A stretch of DNA of 61,485 nt from Sulfurovum sp. (lineage in GTDB: Bacteria; Campylobacterota; Campylobacteria; Campylobacterales; Sulfurovaceae), in contig JANTHR010000003.1 of the NCBI GenBank assembly GCA_024762315.1, forward strand, positions 1-61,485. Direction: 5' to 3'. Shown piece by piece: positions 33,699 to 52,514 of this stretch. The notes beneath the pieces are model-generated. The model was not told the DNA's origin, did no database searches, and worked only from the letters and a program-made list of their open reading frames with translations. The first letter of the stretch is position 1. Every line of letters starts with the position of its first letter. A program made the translations under genes and the position numbers.

Positions 33699-33775
33699 GC
33701 TGGTGTAGCTCAGCTGGCTAGAGCAGCTGATTTGTAATCAGCAGGTCGGGGGTTCGAGTCCCTTCACCAGCTCCA
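33699..33775 (+). tRNA. tRNA-Thr (TGT)
   Basis: A 77-base cloverleaf with acceptor stem GCTGGTG/CACCAGC, D-arm starting TAGCTCAGC, anticodon stem CTGAT/ATCAG with loop holding TGT, T-arm GGTTCGAGTCC and encoded CCA. It is the first gene of the four-tRNA cluster before tuf. Confidence 0.96.
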
Positions 33776-33828
33776 TAGAAATATAATTATCAGTGTTTGT
33801 ACCAGTAAAACAACAAACAAATATAAGT

Positions 33829-33913
<85 letters not shown>

Positions 33914-33942
33914 TATACGTTAAAGTTGCATAAATGAACGAC

Positions 33943-34018
33943 GCGGGCGTAGCTCAGTGGCTAGAGTTCCTGCCTTCCAAGCAGGCTGTCGAGGGTTCGA
34001 ATCCCTTCGCCCGCTCCA
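33943..34018 (+). tRNA. tRNA-Gly (TCC)
   Basis: A 76-base tRNA with acceptor stem GCGGGCG/CGCCCGC, anticodon stem CCTGC/GCAGG with TCC in the loop, T-arm GGTTCGAATCC and encoded CCA. Confidence 0.96.
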
Positions 34019-34137
34019 TGAACTGGGAGCTGTGTGAATTATGTACTTAACATTTAACTACTTCACATTTAAAAGCTTTCCAACATTTGTTTACATGAGT
34101 TTGCAACAAATATAGATATACATTTTGTATAGACTAT

Positions 34138-34212
<75 letters not shown>

Positions 34213-34220
34213 GAACCAAG

Positions 34221-34262
34221 TATGGACAAAAGTATTACAGCCTTGTAATAGTTCTGTCCATA
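34221..34262 (+). promoter_or_regulatory. Two-stage hairpin between tRNA-Thr and tuf
   Basis: TATGGACA (34221-34228) pairs with TGTCCATA (34255-34262), and inside it TATTACA (34233-34239) pairs with TGTAATA (34244-34250). The symmetric 4-base internal loop and 4-base terminal loop make it look like an RNA processing stem separating tRNA maturation from tuf mRNA. It lacks the T-run of a terminator. Confidence 0.7.
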
Positions 34263-34292
34263 TGGGGTAGATACAGGTTAAGAAAATTTAGG

Positions 34293-34298
34293 TATAAT
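34293..34298 (+). promoter_or_regulatory. Probable -10 box of tuf
   Basis: TATAAT in the context TTTAGGTATAATACTGCC, 36 bases before the tuf start. No clear -35 is visible, as is usual for Campylobacterota. It would give tuf its own promoter in addition to read-through from the tRNA genes. Confidence 0.6.
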
Positions 34299-34333
34299 AC
34301 TGCCTTTAAAACATTTACGCTAGGAGAAAAAGC

Positions 34334-35542
34334 ATGGCTAAAGAAAAATTCGAACGAACTAAACCGCATGTTAACATCGGTACTATCGGTCACGTTGACC
34401 ACGGAAAAACTACACTAACAGCAGCAATTACTGCGGTACTTGCAGTTAAAGGTGAAACTGAACTTATGGATTATGATCAAATTGATAATGCTCCAGAAGA
34501 AAGAGAAAGAGGAATTACAATTGCTACTTCTCACGTAGAGTATGAAACAGATAAAAGACACTATGCTCACGTTGACTGTCCAGGTCACGCCGATTACGTT
34601 AAAAACATGATTACCGGTGCTGCTCAAATGGATGGTGCGATTCTTGTTATTGCTGCAACTGATGGTCCAATGGCGCAAACTAGAGAGCACATCCTTCTTT
34701 CTAAGCAAGTAGGTGTTCCGTATATCGTTGTATTCCTAAATAAAGAAGATCAACTTGACGAAGAAGATAAAGAAGAGATGTTGGAACTTGTAGAGATGGA
34801 AGTCCGTGAACTTCTTTCTGAATATGACTTCCCAGGTGATGATACACCAATCGTAGCTGGTTCTGCATTCCAGGCACTTGAAGAAGCAAAATCTGGTAAC
34901 CTCGGACCATGGTCAGAAAAGATCATTGCACTTATGGACGCAGTTGATGAGTATATTCCTGAGCCTAAAAGAGAAACTGATAAAGACTTCTTGATGGCTA
35001 TCGAAGATATCTTTACTATTCAGGGTCGTGGTACGGTTGTAACTGGTAAAGTTGACAGAGGTCAAGTATGTGTTGGTGACGAAGTTGAGATCGTTGGTCT
35101 TAAAGATACTCAGAAAACAACTGTAACTGGTGTTGAAATGTTCCGTAAAGAGATGGATTGTGGTATTGCCGGTGATAACTGTGGTGTTCTTATCCGTGGT
35201 ATCGATAAAGAAGCTGTACAAAGAGGTATGGTTCTTTGTAAACCAGGTTCAATCACACCACATACTCAGTTCGAAGCAGAAGTCTATGTTCTTACTAAAG
35301 AAGAAGGTGGTAGACATACTCCATTCTTTGACAACTACAGACCTCAGTTCTATGTACGTACAACAGACGTAACCGGTTCAGTTAAACTTCAAGAAGGTAC
35401 TGAAATGGTTATGCCAGGGGACAACGTTAAGATCAACGTTGAACTTATCGCTCCGGTTGCACTCGATGAAGGTACTAGATTCGCTATCCGTGAAGGTGGT
35501 AGAACTGTTGGTGCCGGTGTTGTTTCTAAGATTATTGCTTAA
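34334..35542 (+). CDS. tuf: Elongation factor Tu
   Basis: A 402-residue GTPase delivering aminoacyl-tRNA to the ribosome. G1 is GHVDHGKT, followed by the effector region RGITI, G3 DCPGHADY, and G4 in the form [13 protein letters not shown] instead of the usual NKxD in NKCD. The C-terminus ends with [26 protein letters not shown] precedes the ATG. It lies between tRNA-Thr and rpmG, the order found in many bacteria. Confidence 0.98.
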   Translation: MAKEKFERTKPHVNIGTIGHVDHGKTTLTAAITAVLAVKGETELMDYDQIDNAPEERERGITIATSHVEYETDKRHYAHVDCPGHADYVKNMITGAAQMDGAILVIAATDGPMAQTREHILLSKQVGVPYIVVFLNKEDQLDEEDKEEMLELVEMEVRELLSEYDFPGDDTPIVAGSAFQALEEAKSGNLGPWSEKIIALMDAVDEYIPEPKRETDKDFLMAIEDIFTIQGRGTVVTGKVDRGQVCVGDEVEIVGLKDTQKTTVTGVEMFRKEMDCGIAGDNCGVLIRGIDKEAVQRGMVLCKPGSITPHTQFEAEVYVLTKEEGGRHTPFFDNYRPQFYVRTTDVTGSVKLQEGTEMVMPGDNVKINVELIAPVALDEGTRFAIREGGRTVGAGVVSKIIA

Positions 35543-35594
35543 GACAAACCATTGCAAGAGGACTTCCTCTTGCAAACTATCATAGGAGATAACA

Positions 35595-35747
35595 ATGAGA
35601 GAAACAGTTCACTTGGGTTGTGAGAAATGTACAAGACGTAATTATCATACAACAAAGAATAAAAAAACAACAACAGAGAAACTTGCACTTAAGAAATATT
35701 GTAAGTGGTGCAAAGAGCACACTGTGCATAAAGAGATGAAGCTGTAA
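35595..35747 (+). CDS. rpmG: Ribosomal protein L33
   Basis: A 50-residue L33 with two zinc-type cysteine pairs (CEKC at residues 9-12 and CKWC at 36-39), so the zinc-binding form. The body [11 protein letters not shown] and LKKYC is typical. AGGAGATAAC precedes the ATG. It lies between tuf and tRNA-Trp. Confidence 0.96.
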   Translation: MRETVHLGCEKCTRRNYHTTKNKKTTTEKLALKKYCKWCKEHTVHKEMKL

Positions 35748-35766
35748 GCCTTCACTCTTTATCTTT

Positions 35767-35842
35767 AGGCCAATAGCTCAGTTGGTAGAGCACTGGTCTC
35801 CAAAACCAGGTGCCGGGGGTTCGAGTCCCTCTTGGCCTGCCA
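35767..35842 (+). tRNA. tRNA-Trp (CCA)
   Basis: A 76-base tRNA with acceptor stem AGGCCAA/TTGGCCT, anticodon stem CTGGT/ACCAG with CCA in the loop, T-arm GGTTCGAGTCC and encoded CCA. It ends 17 bases before secE. Confidence 0.97.
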
Positions 35843-35859
35843 TAAAAAAGGTAATCATA

Positions 35860-36039
35860 ATGGGAAAAATTTCAACATTTATTGCAAATGCGAAAGCAGA
35901 GATCCATAAAGTAATATTTCCGACAAAAGTACAAGTAAGACAAGCATTTTTAGCAGTTGTTCTCGTAGTAACTGTAATATCAATATTTTTAGCACTGGTT
36001 GACCTCATGATGTCATCCATCGTATCATCAGTTTTATAG
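35860..36039 (+). CDS. secE: Preprotein translocase subunit SecE
   Basis: A 59-residue minimal SecE with one membrane helix (about residues 28-55) and the conserved cytoplasmic amphipathic segment AEIHKVIFPTK. SecE clamps the SecY channel. The ATG at 35860 is chosen since the upstream frame would read through tRNA-Trp. It is followed after 8 bases by nusG, the usual order. Confidence 0.95.
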   Translation: MGKISTFIANAKAEIHKVIFPTKVQVRQAFLAVVLVVTVISIFLALVDLMMSSIVSSVL

Positions 36040-36047
36040 GATAGATA

Positions 36048-36578
36048 ATGGCTTATCAATGGTATGCAATTCAAACATATGCAGGTAGCGAACAAGCTGT
36101 AAAGCGGGCAATTGAGCAACTTGCGATCGATTATGGTATTGAAGAGAAGATAGAACGAATCGTAGTTCCTACAGAAGAAGTGATTGAAGTTAAAAATGGT
36201 CAAAAAAAGATTACAGAGAGAACACTTTATTCAGGATATGTATTTGCACAGATAGACCTGGATACTGATCTTTGGCATAAGATCCAATCTTTACCAAAAG
36301 TATCTAGATTTATCGGTGAACAAAAAACGCCTACTGCTCTTACAGAAGCAGACATCAAAGTGATTTTAGACAAGATGGAGCAAAAAGCTGCACCAAGACC
36401 TAAGGTTGATTTCGAAACAGGTGAAATGGTACGTATAATCGACGGCCCATTTGCCAACTTTACAGGTATGGTCGAAGAGTATGATCTTGATCACGGTAAA
36501 TTGAAGTTGAATGTTTCAATCTTTGGTAGAAATACACCAGTTGAAATTCTCTACACACAAGTAGAAAAAATAATATAA
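36048..36578 (+). CDS. nusG: Transcription antitermination protein NusG
   Basis: A 176-residue NusG with N-terminal NGN domain (WYAIQTYAGSEQAVKRAIE) and C-terminal KOW domain (GEMVRIIDGPFANFTGMVEE). It binds RNA polymerase and couples it to ribosome or Rho. It lies in the secE-nusG-rplK-rplA string. Confidence 0.97.
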   Translation: MAYQWYAIQTYAGSEQAVKRAIEQLAIDYGIEEKIERIVVPTEEVIEVKNGQKKITERTLYSGYVFAQIDLDTDLWHKIQSLPKVSRFIGEQKTPTALTEADIKVILDKMEQKAAPRPKVDFETGEMVRIIDGPFANFTGMVEEYDLDHGKLKLNVSIFGRNTPVEILYTQVEKII

Positions 36579-36612
36579 CCGTTAACGGTTAAATCAAACA
36601 AAGGAAGAACAG

Positions 36613-37038
36613 ATGGCAAAAAAGATAACTGAAAAGTTCAAAATGATGATCCCGGCCGGATCAGCAAACCCATCACCACCGGTAGGTCCTGCACTGGGAC
36701 AACGTGGTGTTAACATTATGGAGTTTTGTAAAGCATTCAATGAAAAAACAAAAGATAAAATGGGATTCAAGATCCCTGTTATTGTAACTGTATATGCAGA
36801 CAGAAGTTTTACATTTGAAACAAAACAGCCACCGGCAAGTGACCTTATTTTAAAAGCAGCAGGGCTTAAAAAAGGTACAGATAATCCACTGCTTAATAAA
36901 GTAGGGTCTATCACTAAAGCAAAACTTGACGAAATTATCGATCAGAAGATCGCTGACCTTAATACAAATGACAGAGAGATGGCAGCAAAAATTATTGCCG
37001 GTTCTTGTAGAAGTATGGGTGTTGAGATCGTAGACTAA
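36613..37038 (+). CDS. rplK: Ribosomal protein L11
   Basis: A 141-residue L11, part of the GTPase-associated centre. Segments [20 protein letters not shown] and the C-terminal [10 protein letters not shown] are diagnostic. AAAGGAAGAAC precedes the ATG. Confidence 0.98.
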   Translation: MAKKITEKFKMMIPAGSANPSPPVGPALGQRGVNIMEFCKAFNEKTKDKMGFKIPVIVTVYADRSFTFETKQPPASDLILKAAGLKKGTDNPLLNKVGSITKAKLDEIIDQKIADLNTNDREMAAKIIAGSCRSMGVEIVD

Positions 37039-37107
37039 TCATAAGTTAAAGATAATCTTATACCACATGATTTAAAAAATGTGGGAGCATATAAAGCGGA
37101 GAAAATA

Positions 37108-37812
37108 ATGGCAAAAAAAGTAAGCAAAAGAAGAGAAGCACTGCTTAAAAAAGTAGATGCAACCAAAGAGTACAGTGTTGACGAAGCAATGGCTACACTT
37201 AAAGACCTTAAATCAGCAAAATTTGATGAGACGGTTGAAGTGGCACTTAACCTTAATGTTGACCCAAGACATGCAGATCAAATGGTTAGAGGATCAGTTG
37301 TTCTTCCGAATGGAACTGGTAAAAAAGTAAGAGTAGCAGTGTTTGCCAAAGATGCTAAAGCAGATGAAGCAAAAGCAGCAGGAGCGGATCTTGTAGGTTC
37401 TGATGAACTTATAGAGCAGATTCAAGCAGGAAATATTGATTTTGATATCGTGATCTCTACACCGGATATGATGGGTGTCCTTGGTAAAGTTGCACGGGTA
37501 CTTGGACCAAAAGGTCTTATGCCAAACCCTAAAACAGGTACAGTGACTATGGATGTTGCCAAAGCTGTTGAGAATGCCAAAGGCGGGCAAGTGAACTTTA
37601 GAGTCGATAAAAAAGGTAATATCCATGCAGGTATCGGCAAGATCTCTTTTGATGCAGAAAAGATCAAAGAGAACTTTATTACGCTAATTGAGACCATCAA
37701 CAAAGCGAAACCGGCATCGGCAAAGGGTAGATTTATTACTAATGCAGCGATCTCATTAACAATGAGCCCGTCAATTACGCTTGATGCAACAGAAGTAATG
37801 GATATTAAATAA
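37108..37812 (+). CDS. rplA: Ribosomal protein L1
   Basis: A 234-residue L1 of the ribosomal L1 stalk. Marks are [34 protein letters not shown] and the C-terminal ISLTMSPS. The ATG at 37108 ([10 protein letters not shown]) follows GGAGA. An in-frame GTG at 37081 lacks support. L1 often represses its own mRNA with L11. Confidence 0.97.
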   Translation: MAKKVSKRREALLKKVDATKEYSVDEAMATLKDLKSAKFDETVEVALNLNVDPRHADQMVRGSVVLPNGTGKKVRVAVFAKDAKADEAKAAGADLVGSDELIEQIQAGNIDFDIVISTPDMMGVLGKVARVLGPKGLMPNPKTGTVTMDVAKAVENAKGGQVNFRVDKKGNIHAGIGKISFDAEKIKENFITLIETINKAKPASAKGRFITNAAISLTMSPSITLDATEVMDIK

Positions 37813-37822
37813 GTAACATTCT

Positions 37823-38013
37823 CAGAAGGCAGGGGGATCCTTGTCTTCTGGTTATTTCAACAGAGCATTACATCATTTAATTTTCTGTTGAGGGTAACTG
37901 GTTACCACTCATAATCTTAGACTGAAGATAACCGGGGCGAAAGCTTAATTAATCTATCCGAAACGGTAGATGTGTATGGTTCTCCATATACCCTGTTAGA
38001 AGGTCGGAAGGAG
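37823..38013 (+). ncRNA. Ribosomal L10 leader region
   Basis: The 206-base space between rplA and rplJ is dense in stems: CAGAAG/CTTCTG (37823-37850), CAACAG/CTGTTG (37858-37890), GGTAAC-TG-GTTACC (about 37893-37906) and TATGG-TTCT-CCATA near 37977-37990. Its place and complexity match the L10(L12)4 autoregulatory leader known in bacteria, where L10 binds the mRNA upstream of rplJ and represses rplJ-rplL. The exact edges are approximate. Confidence 0.72.
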
Positions 38014-38018
38014 ACACT

Positions 38019-38504
38019 ATGACAAGAACTAGAAAAGAAGAACTAGTTGCAGAGATGACAGCAGAGTTCAAAGACGCTGGTGCCATCATCGTTTGTGATT
38101 ACAAAGGTATGACTGTTGAGAATCTTGAAGTTGTAAGAAATCTTGCAAAAGACGAAGATACAAAAGTCAAAGTTGTTAAAAATAGACTTGCTGCACTTGC
38201 TTTGGAAAATGCAGGATGTGAAGCAGTTGATTTTAAAGACACGAACCTTGTGATCTGGGGTGATACACAAGTTTTGCCTTGTAAGATCGCTGACAAAGCT
38301 GCTACTGAGTTTAAAGATAGTTTTGCAATCAAAACTGGTTTGATCCAGGGTGAAGTTGCTAGTATGGATACCATTATGGCTATGGCTAAACTTCCTACTA
38401 GGGATGAGCTTATCGGTATGCTTCTTAATGTTTGGAATGCACCGGTTCAGAACTTTACTATCGGATTGCAGGCACTTGCAACTAAAAAAGAAGAAGAGGC
38501 ATAG
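38019..38504 (+). CDS. rplJ: Ribosomal protein L10
   Basis: A 161-residue L10, the base of the L7/L12 stalk and the repressor of its own operon. Segments FKDAGAIIVCDYKGMTVENL and KVVKNRLAALAL are typical, with the C-terminal helix that binds L12. AAGGAGACACT precedes the ATG. Confidence 0.97.
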   Translation: MTRTRKEELVAEMTAEFKDAGAIIVCDYKGMTVENLEVVRNLAKDEDTKVKVVKNRLAALALENAGCEAVDFKDTNLVIWGDTQVLPCKIADKAATEFKDSFAIKTGLIQGEVASMDTIMAMAKLPTRDELIGMLLNVWNAPVQNFTIGLQALATKKEEEA

Positions 38505-38511
38505 AGTGGTG

Positions 38512-38530
38512 AGAGCCACATGGCTCTTTT
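38512..38530 (+). terminator. Attenuator between rplJ and rplL
   Basis: AGAGCC-ACAT-GGCTCT followed by TTT and AATTT. The short stem and broken T-run suggest partial termination, or an mRNA feature adjusting L12 to L10 ratio. Confidence 0.5.
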
Positions 38531-38586
38531 AATTTGAAAGGCAAATGCGTTTCAACTAATTTGAATTATGATTTAAGGAATTAATT

Positions 38587-38961
38587 ATGGCAACAACTAA
38601 AGAAGATGTTCTTGAGTTTATCTCAAACATGTCAGTACTTGAGCTTTCTGAGCTAGTAAAAGAATTTGAAGAGAAATTTGGTGTATCTGCACAAGCTACT
38701 GTTGTAGCTGGTGGCGGTGCAGCTGCCGGCGGCGAAGCTGCTGAAGAGCAAACTGAGTTTACAGTTGTTCTTACAGATGCAGGTGATAAAAAGATCAATG
38801 CAATTAAAGTAGTAAGAGCGATCACTGGTCTTGGACTTAAAGAAGCTAAAGCGGCTGTTGAAGAGACTCCATCTGTACTTAAAGAGGGTGTATCTAAAGA
38901 AGAAGCTGAAGAATTCAAAAAACAAATTGAAGAAGCTGGCGCTAAATGTGAGCTTAAATAA
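38587..38961 (+). CDS. rplL: Ribosomal protein L7/L12
   Basis: A 124-residue stalk protein with N-terminal dimerisation domain, Ala/Gly-rich hinge ([16 protein letters not shown]) and C-terminal factor-binding domain ([20 protein letters not shown]). AAGGAATTAATT precedes the ATG. Confidence 0.98.
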   Translation: MATTKEDVLEFISNMSVLELSELVKEFEEKFGVSAQATVVAGGGAAAGGEAAEEQTEFTVVLTDAGDKKINAIKVVRAITGLGLKEAKAAVEETPSVLKEGVSKEEAEEFKKQIEEAGAKCELK

Positions 38962-39002
38962 GTCCTTGGACTTATTGAGATCGGGCAGTTTGCCCGGTCT
39001 CA
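38957..39002 (+). terminator. Tandem hairpins between rplL and rpoB
   Basis: AATAAGTC-CTTG-GACTTATT begins in the rplL stop region (38957-38976). It is followed at once by TGAGATCGGGC-AGTTT-GCCCGGTCTCA (38976-39002), an 11-bp stem with one T-G pair. No T-run follows. Position and strength fit the known partial terminator or RNase III site that lowers rpoBC relative to rplJL. Confidence 0.65.
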
Positions 39003-39135
39003 TCCCGATATACCCTGCAAGATGTACTTAAAAGCTATTCGGAGACATTTCATACCCTCCTCTAATAGTTTCTTTGTGTATCTAGATAATAGTCTGATTT
39101 TAAGACTAGAAACGATATTAATTAGCTAATTATAA

Positions 39136-47845
<8,710 letters not shown>

Positions 47846-47895
47846 TTTGGTTTGCATGGTCGGTAACCCCGGCCTTTATTGATAATAAAACTTCA

Positions 47896-47932
47896 TATAC
47901 CGAGTGGCCGATCTTGTCGGCTCTACGGTATA
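47896..47932 (+). terminator. Stem-loop after rpoC
   Basis: TATACCG pairs with CGGTATA and encloses GCCGA-TCTTG-TCGGC. It lies 50 bases after the rpoC stop and before a new promoter, so it probably ends or processes the rpoBC transcript. The T-run is absent. Confidence 0.6.
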
Positions 47933-47967
47933 GGCCATCCTCTAAGAAAAAATCAAGAATTTTTCGA

Positions 47968-47973
47968 TATAAT
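47968..47973 (+). promoter_or_regulatory. Probable -10 box for rpsL-rpsG-fusA
   Basis: TATAAT in the context TTTTTCGATATAATATGCC, with T-rich DNA upstream as in this phylum. It gives a leader of about 120 bases before rpsL. Confidence 0.65.
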
Positions 47974-48098
47974 ATGCCTCCAAAAATCTGTATGACTATA
48001 CTAGATAAAAATATTCAAGATGAATGTTTTAATGTGGTGTAAGAACCCAGATTCAAGAGAGATGATCTCAATTCAAACTAACCAGAAAGGAAAACGAT

Positions 48099-48470
48099 TT
48101 GCCTACAATTAACCAATTGATTCGTAAAGAACGTAAAAAGCAAGTGAAAAAATCAAAATCACCTGCACTCGTAAAATGTCCTCAAAGAAGAGGCGTATGT
48201 ACAAGAGTTTATACTACAACTCCAAAGAAACCTAACTCAGCTTTGAGAAAAGTTGCAAAAGTTAGATTAACAAGCGGATTTGAAGTGATCTCTTATATCG
48301 GTGGTGAAGGTCACAACCTTCAAGAACACTCTATCGTACTGGTACGTGGAGGAAGAATTAAAGATTTACCTGGTGTGAAGTATCACATCGTTCGTGGTGC
48401 ACTCGATGCTTCAGGTGTTACAGGTAGAACGGTTGCAAGATCTAAATACGGTACTAAAAAACCTAAATAA
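48099..48470 (+). CDS. rpsL: Ribosomal protein S12
   Basis: A 123-residue S12 of the decoding centre, with [19 protein letters not shown] and the streptomycin-region segment [17 protein letters not shown]. The start is TTG 48099, preceded by AAAGGAAAACGAT. No ATG fits the conserved PTINQLIRK beginning. Confidence 0.97.
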   Translation: MPTINQLIRKERKKQVKKSKSPALVKCPQRRGVCTRVYTTTPKKPNSALRKVAKVRLTSGFEVISYIGGEGHNLQEHSIVLVRGGRIKDLPGVKYHIVRGALDASGVTGRTVARSKYGTKKPK

Positions 48471-48587
48471 TTAAATATTATTTAAAAGAGTTATAAAGTA
48501 ATAGTTTAGTCTGGGAACAGACTTCAAACAGGTGTTGTCATTATCCTTAGGGGACAAGACTTGAGTAAATCAACAATATAAGATTGA

Positions 48588-49067
<480 letters not shown>

Positions 49068-49078
49068 GGAAGTAAGGT

Positions 49079-51169
49079 ATGGCAAGATCACACAAACTTG
49101 AAGACGTAAGAAACATCGGTATCGCTGCTCACATTGATGCGGGGAAAACAACCACCACTGAAAGAATTCTTTTCTATACAGGTGTTGAGCACAAGATCGG
49201 TGAAGTACATGATGGTGCGGCAACCATGGACTGGATGGAACAGGAGCAAGAACGTGGTATTACCATTACTTCTGCTGCAACAACCTGTGAGTGGCTAGGT
49301 AAACAAATTAACATTATTGACACTCCGGGTCACGTTGACTTTACGATCGAAGTTGAGCGTTCAATGAGAGTTCTTGATGGTGCTGTATCTGTATTCTGTG
49401 CGGTTGGTGGGGTTCAACCACAATCTGAGACAGTATGGAGACAAAGAAACCGTTATGGTGTACCTTCATTGGTTTTTGTTAACAAAATGGACAGAACAGG
49501 TGCTGATTTCCTAGAAGTTGAGAGACAGATCAGAGACAGACTCAAAGGTAACCCGCTTGTCATCCAGCTTCCTATCGGAGCTGAAGAGAACTTCGAGGGT
49601 GTGGTTGATCTTGTTAAGATGAAAGAGATCGTATGGGATGAAGATGCCGCAATGGGTTCAGCATACCATGAGCAGGATATCCGTCCAGAGCTTCAAGACC
49701 AGGCTGAAGAGTATAGAGAGAAGATGATCGAAGGTATCTCAGAGGTTGATGGCAACGAAGAGCTTATGGAAAAATTCCTTGAGGGTGAAGAGTTGACACA
49801 AGAAGAGATTGTTGCCGGTATCAAAGCAGCATGTATCGGTATGCACGTAGTACCTATGCTTCCAGGAACTGCCTTTAAGAACAAAGGTGTTCAAACACTT
49901 CTTGATGCTGTTGTTGCCTACCTTCCATCTCCAGTAGAGGCACCTGCGATCAAAGGTACAAAAATGGAAGATGAAGATGCTGAAGTTACCGTTGAGTCTA
50001 CAGACGACGGTGAATTTGCTTCTCTTGCATTTAAAATTATGACTGACCCGTTTGTTGGACAGTTGACATTTATTCGTGTATACCGCGGTTCTTTGGAATC
50101 AGGTTCTTACGTACTTAACTCTACAAAAGAGAAAAAAGAGCGTATCGGCCGTATTATGAAAATGCACGCTATTAAAAGAGAAGAGGTATCTGAAATCTAC
50201 GCCGGTGAGATCGGTGCGGTTGTTGGACTTAAATCTACAACGACGGGTGATACACTTTGTTCAGATAAAGATAAAGTGGTACTTGAAAGAATGGATTTCC
50301 CGGATCCGGTTATTTCTGTTGCAGTTGAGCCTAAAACAAAAGCTGACCAGGAAAAAATGGGGCTTGCACTTGGTAAACTTGCTGCAGAAGATCCATCTTT
50401 CCGTGTTTCTACTGATGAAGAGTCCGGCCAAACTATTATTTCAGGAATGGGTGAACTTCACCTTGAGATCCTTGTTGACAGAATGAAAAGAGAATTCAAA
50501 GTTGAAGCTGAAGTGGGTGCACCACAAGTTGCATACCGTGAAACGATCAGAAAAGCGGTCAACAAAGAGTATAAGTATGCGAAACAGTCTGGTGGTCGTG
50601 GACAATTTGGTCATGTTTACCTTAAGATCGAGCCACAGGAACCAGGGTTTGGGTATGAGTTTGTTGATGAGATCAAAGGTGGGGTTGTACCAAAAGAGTT
50701 TATTCAGCCGGTCAACAAAGGTATCCAGGAAGCAATGCAAAGAGGTATTCAGGCAGGATACCCTGTTGAAGATGTAAAAGTCACACTTTATGACGGCTCT
50801 TATCACGACGTTGACTCCTCTGAGATGGCGTTTAAACTTGCAGGTTCTATGGGGTTCCGTGAAGGTGCGAGAGAAGCGAATCCTGTCATTCTTGAACCAA
50901 TGATGAAAGTTGAAGTAGAAGTGCCGGAAGAGTTCATGGGTGATGTTATTGGTGACGTTGCCAAAAGAAGAGGAAACGTTTCAGGTATGGATGACAGAGC
51001 AGGTAACAAGATCGTTAATGCATTCGTACCACTTTCAGAAATGTTCGGTTACTCAACAGACCTTAGATCTATGACTCAGGGACGTGCAACATATGCGATG
51101 GAATTCGATCATTATGAGGAAGTTCCGGCGAATGTAGCTAAGGAAATCATCGAAAAGCGTAACAGCTAA
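49079..51169 (+). CDS. fusA: Elongation factor G
   Basis: A 696-residue translocation GTPase. G1 is [15 protein letters not shown], the switch region is [15 protein letters not shown]3 is DTPGHVDFT and G4 is [10 protein letters not shown]. Later domains contain [14 protein letters not shown] and [11 protein letters not shown]. It follows rpsG after 11 bases in the str operon. tuf is separate, 14 kb upstream. Confidence 0.98.
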   Translation: MARSHKLEDVRNIGIAAHIDAGKTTTTERILFYTGVEHKIGEVHDGAATMDWMEQEQERGITITSAATTCEWLGKQINIIDTPGHVDFTIEVERSMRVLDGAVSVFCAVGGVQPQSETVWRQRNRYGVPSLVFVNKMDRTGADFLEVERQIRDRLKGNPLVIQLPIGAEENFEGVVDLVKMKEIVWDEDAAMGSAYHEQDIRPELQDQAEEYREKMIEGISEVDGNEELMEKFLEGEELTQEEIVAGIKAACIGMHVVPMLPGTAFKNKGVQTLLDAVVAYLPSPVEAPAIKGTKMEDEDAEVTVESTDDGEFASLAFKIMTDPFVGQLTFIRVYRGSLESGSYVLNSTKEKKERIGRIMKMHAIKREEVSEIYAGEIGAVVGLKSTTTGDTLCSDKDKVVLERMDFPDPVISVAVEPKTKADQEKMGLALGKLAAEDPSFRVSTDEESGQTIISGMGELHLEILVDRMKREFKVEAEVGAPQVAYRETIRKAVNKEYKYAKQSGGRGQFGHVYLKIEPQEPGFGYEFVDEIKGGVVPKEFIQPVNKGIQEAMQRGIQAGYPVEDVKVTLYDGSYHDVDSSEMAFKLAGSMGFREGAREANPVILEPMMKVEVEVPEEFMGDVIGDVAKRRGNVSGMDDRAGNKIVNAFVPLSEMFGYSTDLRSMTQGRATYAMEFDHYEEVPANVAKEIIEKRNS

Positions 51170-51194
51170 TTTCGGGTTTCTTTACTGCATATTC

Positions 51195-51222
51195 GACTGA
51201 ACGAGCTTTATTTCGTTCGGTC
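51195..51222 (+). terminator. Hairpin in the repeat-like spacer after fusA
   Basis: GACTGAACGA pairs with TCGTTCGGTC (one T-G pair) around GCTTTATT, 26 bases after the fusA stop, followed by GTAC-CTATT-GTAC. The whole spacer 51170-51300 has the palindromic look of a dispersed intergenic repeat. Termination is plausible but there is no T-run. Confidence 0.5.
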
Positions 51223-51368
51223 ACGTACCTATTGTACGCTCCTTCTCTACACAAAACACGTTCACTCAAATCTACAGAAAATTAACTCCGAACTTAACTA
51301 TTACGAGAAGTATGAATATTACTATTTTAACTCTGAAATTAGCATACAATAGTATTTAAAGGAAAAAA

Positions 51369-51734
51369 ATGAAATTCATTATAGACCTCATAGAGGATGT
51401 GCGTGAGCAGATTGGGAACCATGATGAGTATCTTGTGACTGCTGGATTGTTAAAACAAGATGCTAATGATAGTTCTAAACTTATTTATGCTGGTGAAGCA
51501 CCTTTGAATTTAGCTGTGTTAAATGATGATAAGAGACAACTTGAGTTTAAAATAGATGGCAGCAGCAAGAGAGTGAGCATAGGAGCACTTATTCCACCTC
51601 TTTTGATACTTGATACGGGTGCGATGATGTATGAGCTTAGAATGGATGTGAATGTTCACTATAAGAATATGGAGATCGTAGGATTTGGTAAAAATGATGA
51701 AGAGAAGAAATATATCCTGTTTATCAGGATATAA
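51369..51734 (+). CDS. Conserved hypothetical protein, 121 residues
   Basis: A soluble protein without signal or membrane segments, predicted mostly beta-rich. It begins KFIIDLIEDVREQIGNHDEY and has IPPLLILDTGAMMYELRMDV in the second half. AAAGGAAAAAA precedes the ATG. I do not recognise the family. Its codon use matches its neighbours, and it stands alone between fusA and the convergent DUF2853 gene. Confidence 0.8.
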   Translation: MKFIIDLIEDVREQIGNHDEYLVTAGLLKQDANDSSKLIYAGEAPLNLAVLNDDKRQLEFKIDGSSKRVSIGALIPPLLILDTGAMMYELRMDVNVHYKNMEIVGFGKNDEEKKYILFIRI

Positions 51735-51749
51735 ACCTTCTTTGATCTC

Positions 51750-52091
51750 TTATGCGTAAACAGATTCTTTGTTGAACTCTTTGGCAAGCATTGCATAAAA
51801 AAGAGCTCTGTATTTGTTTCTGTTTGATGTACCCATTGCTTCACATACTTTTTTGATGGCAGCATCAAACTTAGCATCATCGGCTGCTAAGCCAAGCTTT
51901 TTTTGTAAGAAATTTTTTTTCACTGTCTCCAGCTCTGAGGCCTGAGAACATGATACTGTCTCACTGTCTTTTTTGTAGATAGACGGTCCAAGTCCTGCGG
52001 TTACTTTAGCTATGAGGTCAGCAGATACATTTAAACCAAGTTTCTTGGCCTCTGCAGTATAGTGCTCTATTTTTTCATCTCTTTTGCTCAT
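51750..52091 (-). CDS. DUF2853 family protein
   Basis: A 113-residue helical protein. KIEHYTAEAKKLGLNVSADL, GLGPSIYKKDSETVSCS and KKVCEAMGTSNRNKYRALFY resemble the DUF2853 family, whose function is unknown. AAGGAAGAA precedes the ATG. It is downstream of, and on the same strand as, the repressor-like DNA-binding gene, 54 bases away, so cotranscription is possible. Confidence 0.8.
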   Translation of the reverse strand: MSKRDEKIEHYTAEAKKLGLNVSADLIAKVTAGLGPSIYKKDSETVSCSQASELETVKKNFLQKKLGLAADDAKFDAAIKKVCEAMGTSNRNKYRALFYAMLAKEFNKESVYA

Positions 52092-52145
52092 TCTTCTTCC
52101 TTTATTTGTGAATTTGTAGCCATTAATTATAGCTATAAAATTCTT

Positions 52146-52382
52146 TTAGGTCAAATATTGAGGTTTTTGTTCTAAAAGTATCCAATTCATATTCAACTTA
52201 TGAGAGTGAGAAAAGTATGCGATGGATTCAAAAGGAATTTTTTTACGTTTTTTTATGACAGCATAGTATTGCGGGTCAAGCTGAAGAGCTAAAGCAATAT
52301 CTTTATCCAGTATCTTTTCTTTTTTGGTTTGAATGGAGAGAATTTTTTTAATTCTTTGCATCACTTCATGAAAATCTATCAT
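52146..52382 (-). CDS. Stand-alone CI-type DNA-binding protein
   Basis: A 78-residue protein homologous to the N-terminal DNA-binding domain of the S24 repressor at 26383-27036. Residues 24-72 align without gaps at identical positions and share 20 of 49 residues, including DKD, KKR, IP and NW. It has no S24 peptidase domain. The start at 52382 follows AAGGA 5 bases upstream, while the frame extension to 52457 would start inside the operator. A perfect copy of the shared palindrome is 60 bases upstream. It could compete with or antagonise the full repressor at its sites. Confidence 0.8.
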   Translation of the reverse strand: MIDFHEVMQRIKKILSIQTKKEKILDKDIALALQLDPQYYAVIKKRKKIPFESIAYFSHSHKLNMNWILLEQKPQYLT

Positions 52383-52441
52383 CGGTATCCTTGTGTATAG
52401 GTAATGAAATAATAATAGATTTTTGGAAGGGAGGCTAAAAA

Positions 52442-52458
52442 TATGACATATTGTCATA
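52442..52458. promoter_or_regulatory. Perfect operator palindrome
   Basis: TATGACA-TAT-TGTCATA is a perfect 7-3-7 palindrome, the best example of the shared motif. In the gene direction it continues into TTTTTAGCC, like recA's TTTTTGCC. It lies upstream of the stand-alone DNA-binding gene near the expected -35 region. Confidence 0.7.
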
Positions 52459-52514
52459 CTTTCTTTTTTTCAACCGTGGTTACTTTGCTCCGTTATTCTG
52501 GCTTGGAAATTATG

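Noticed and set aside
52383-52457. N-terminal extension of the 52-kb DNA-binding protein
   Set aside because: The extension would start inside the palindrome, has no ribosome-binding site and would spoil the gap-free alignment with the S24 repressor.
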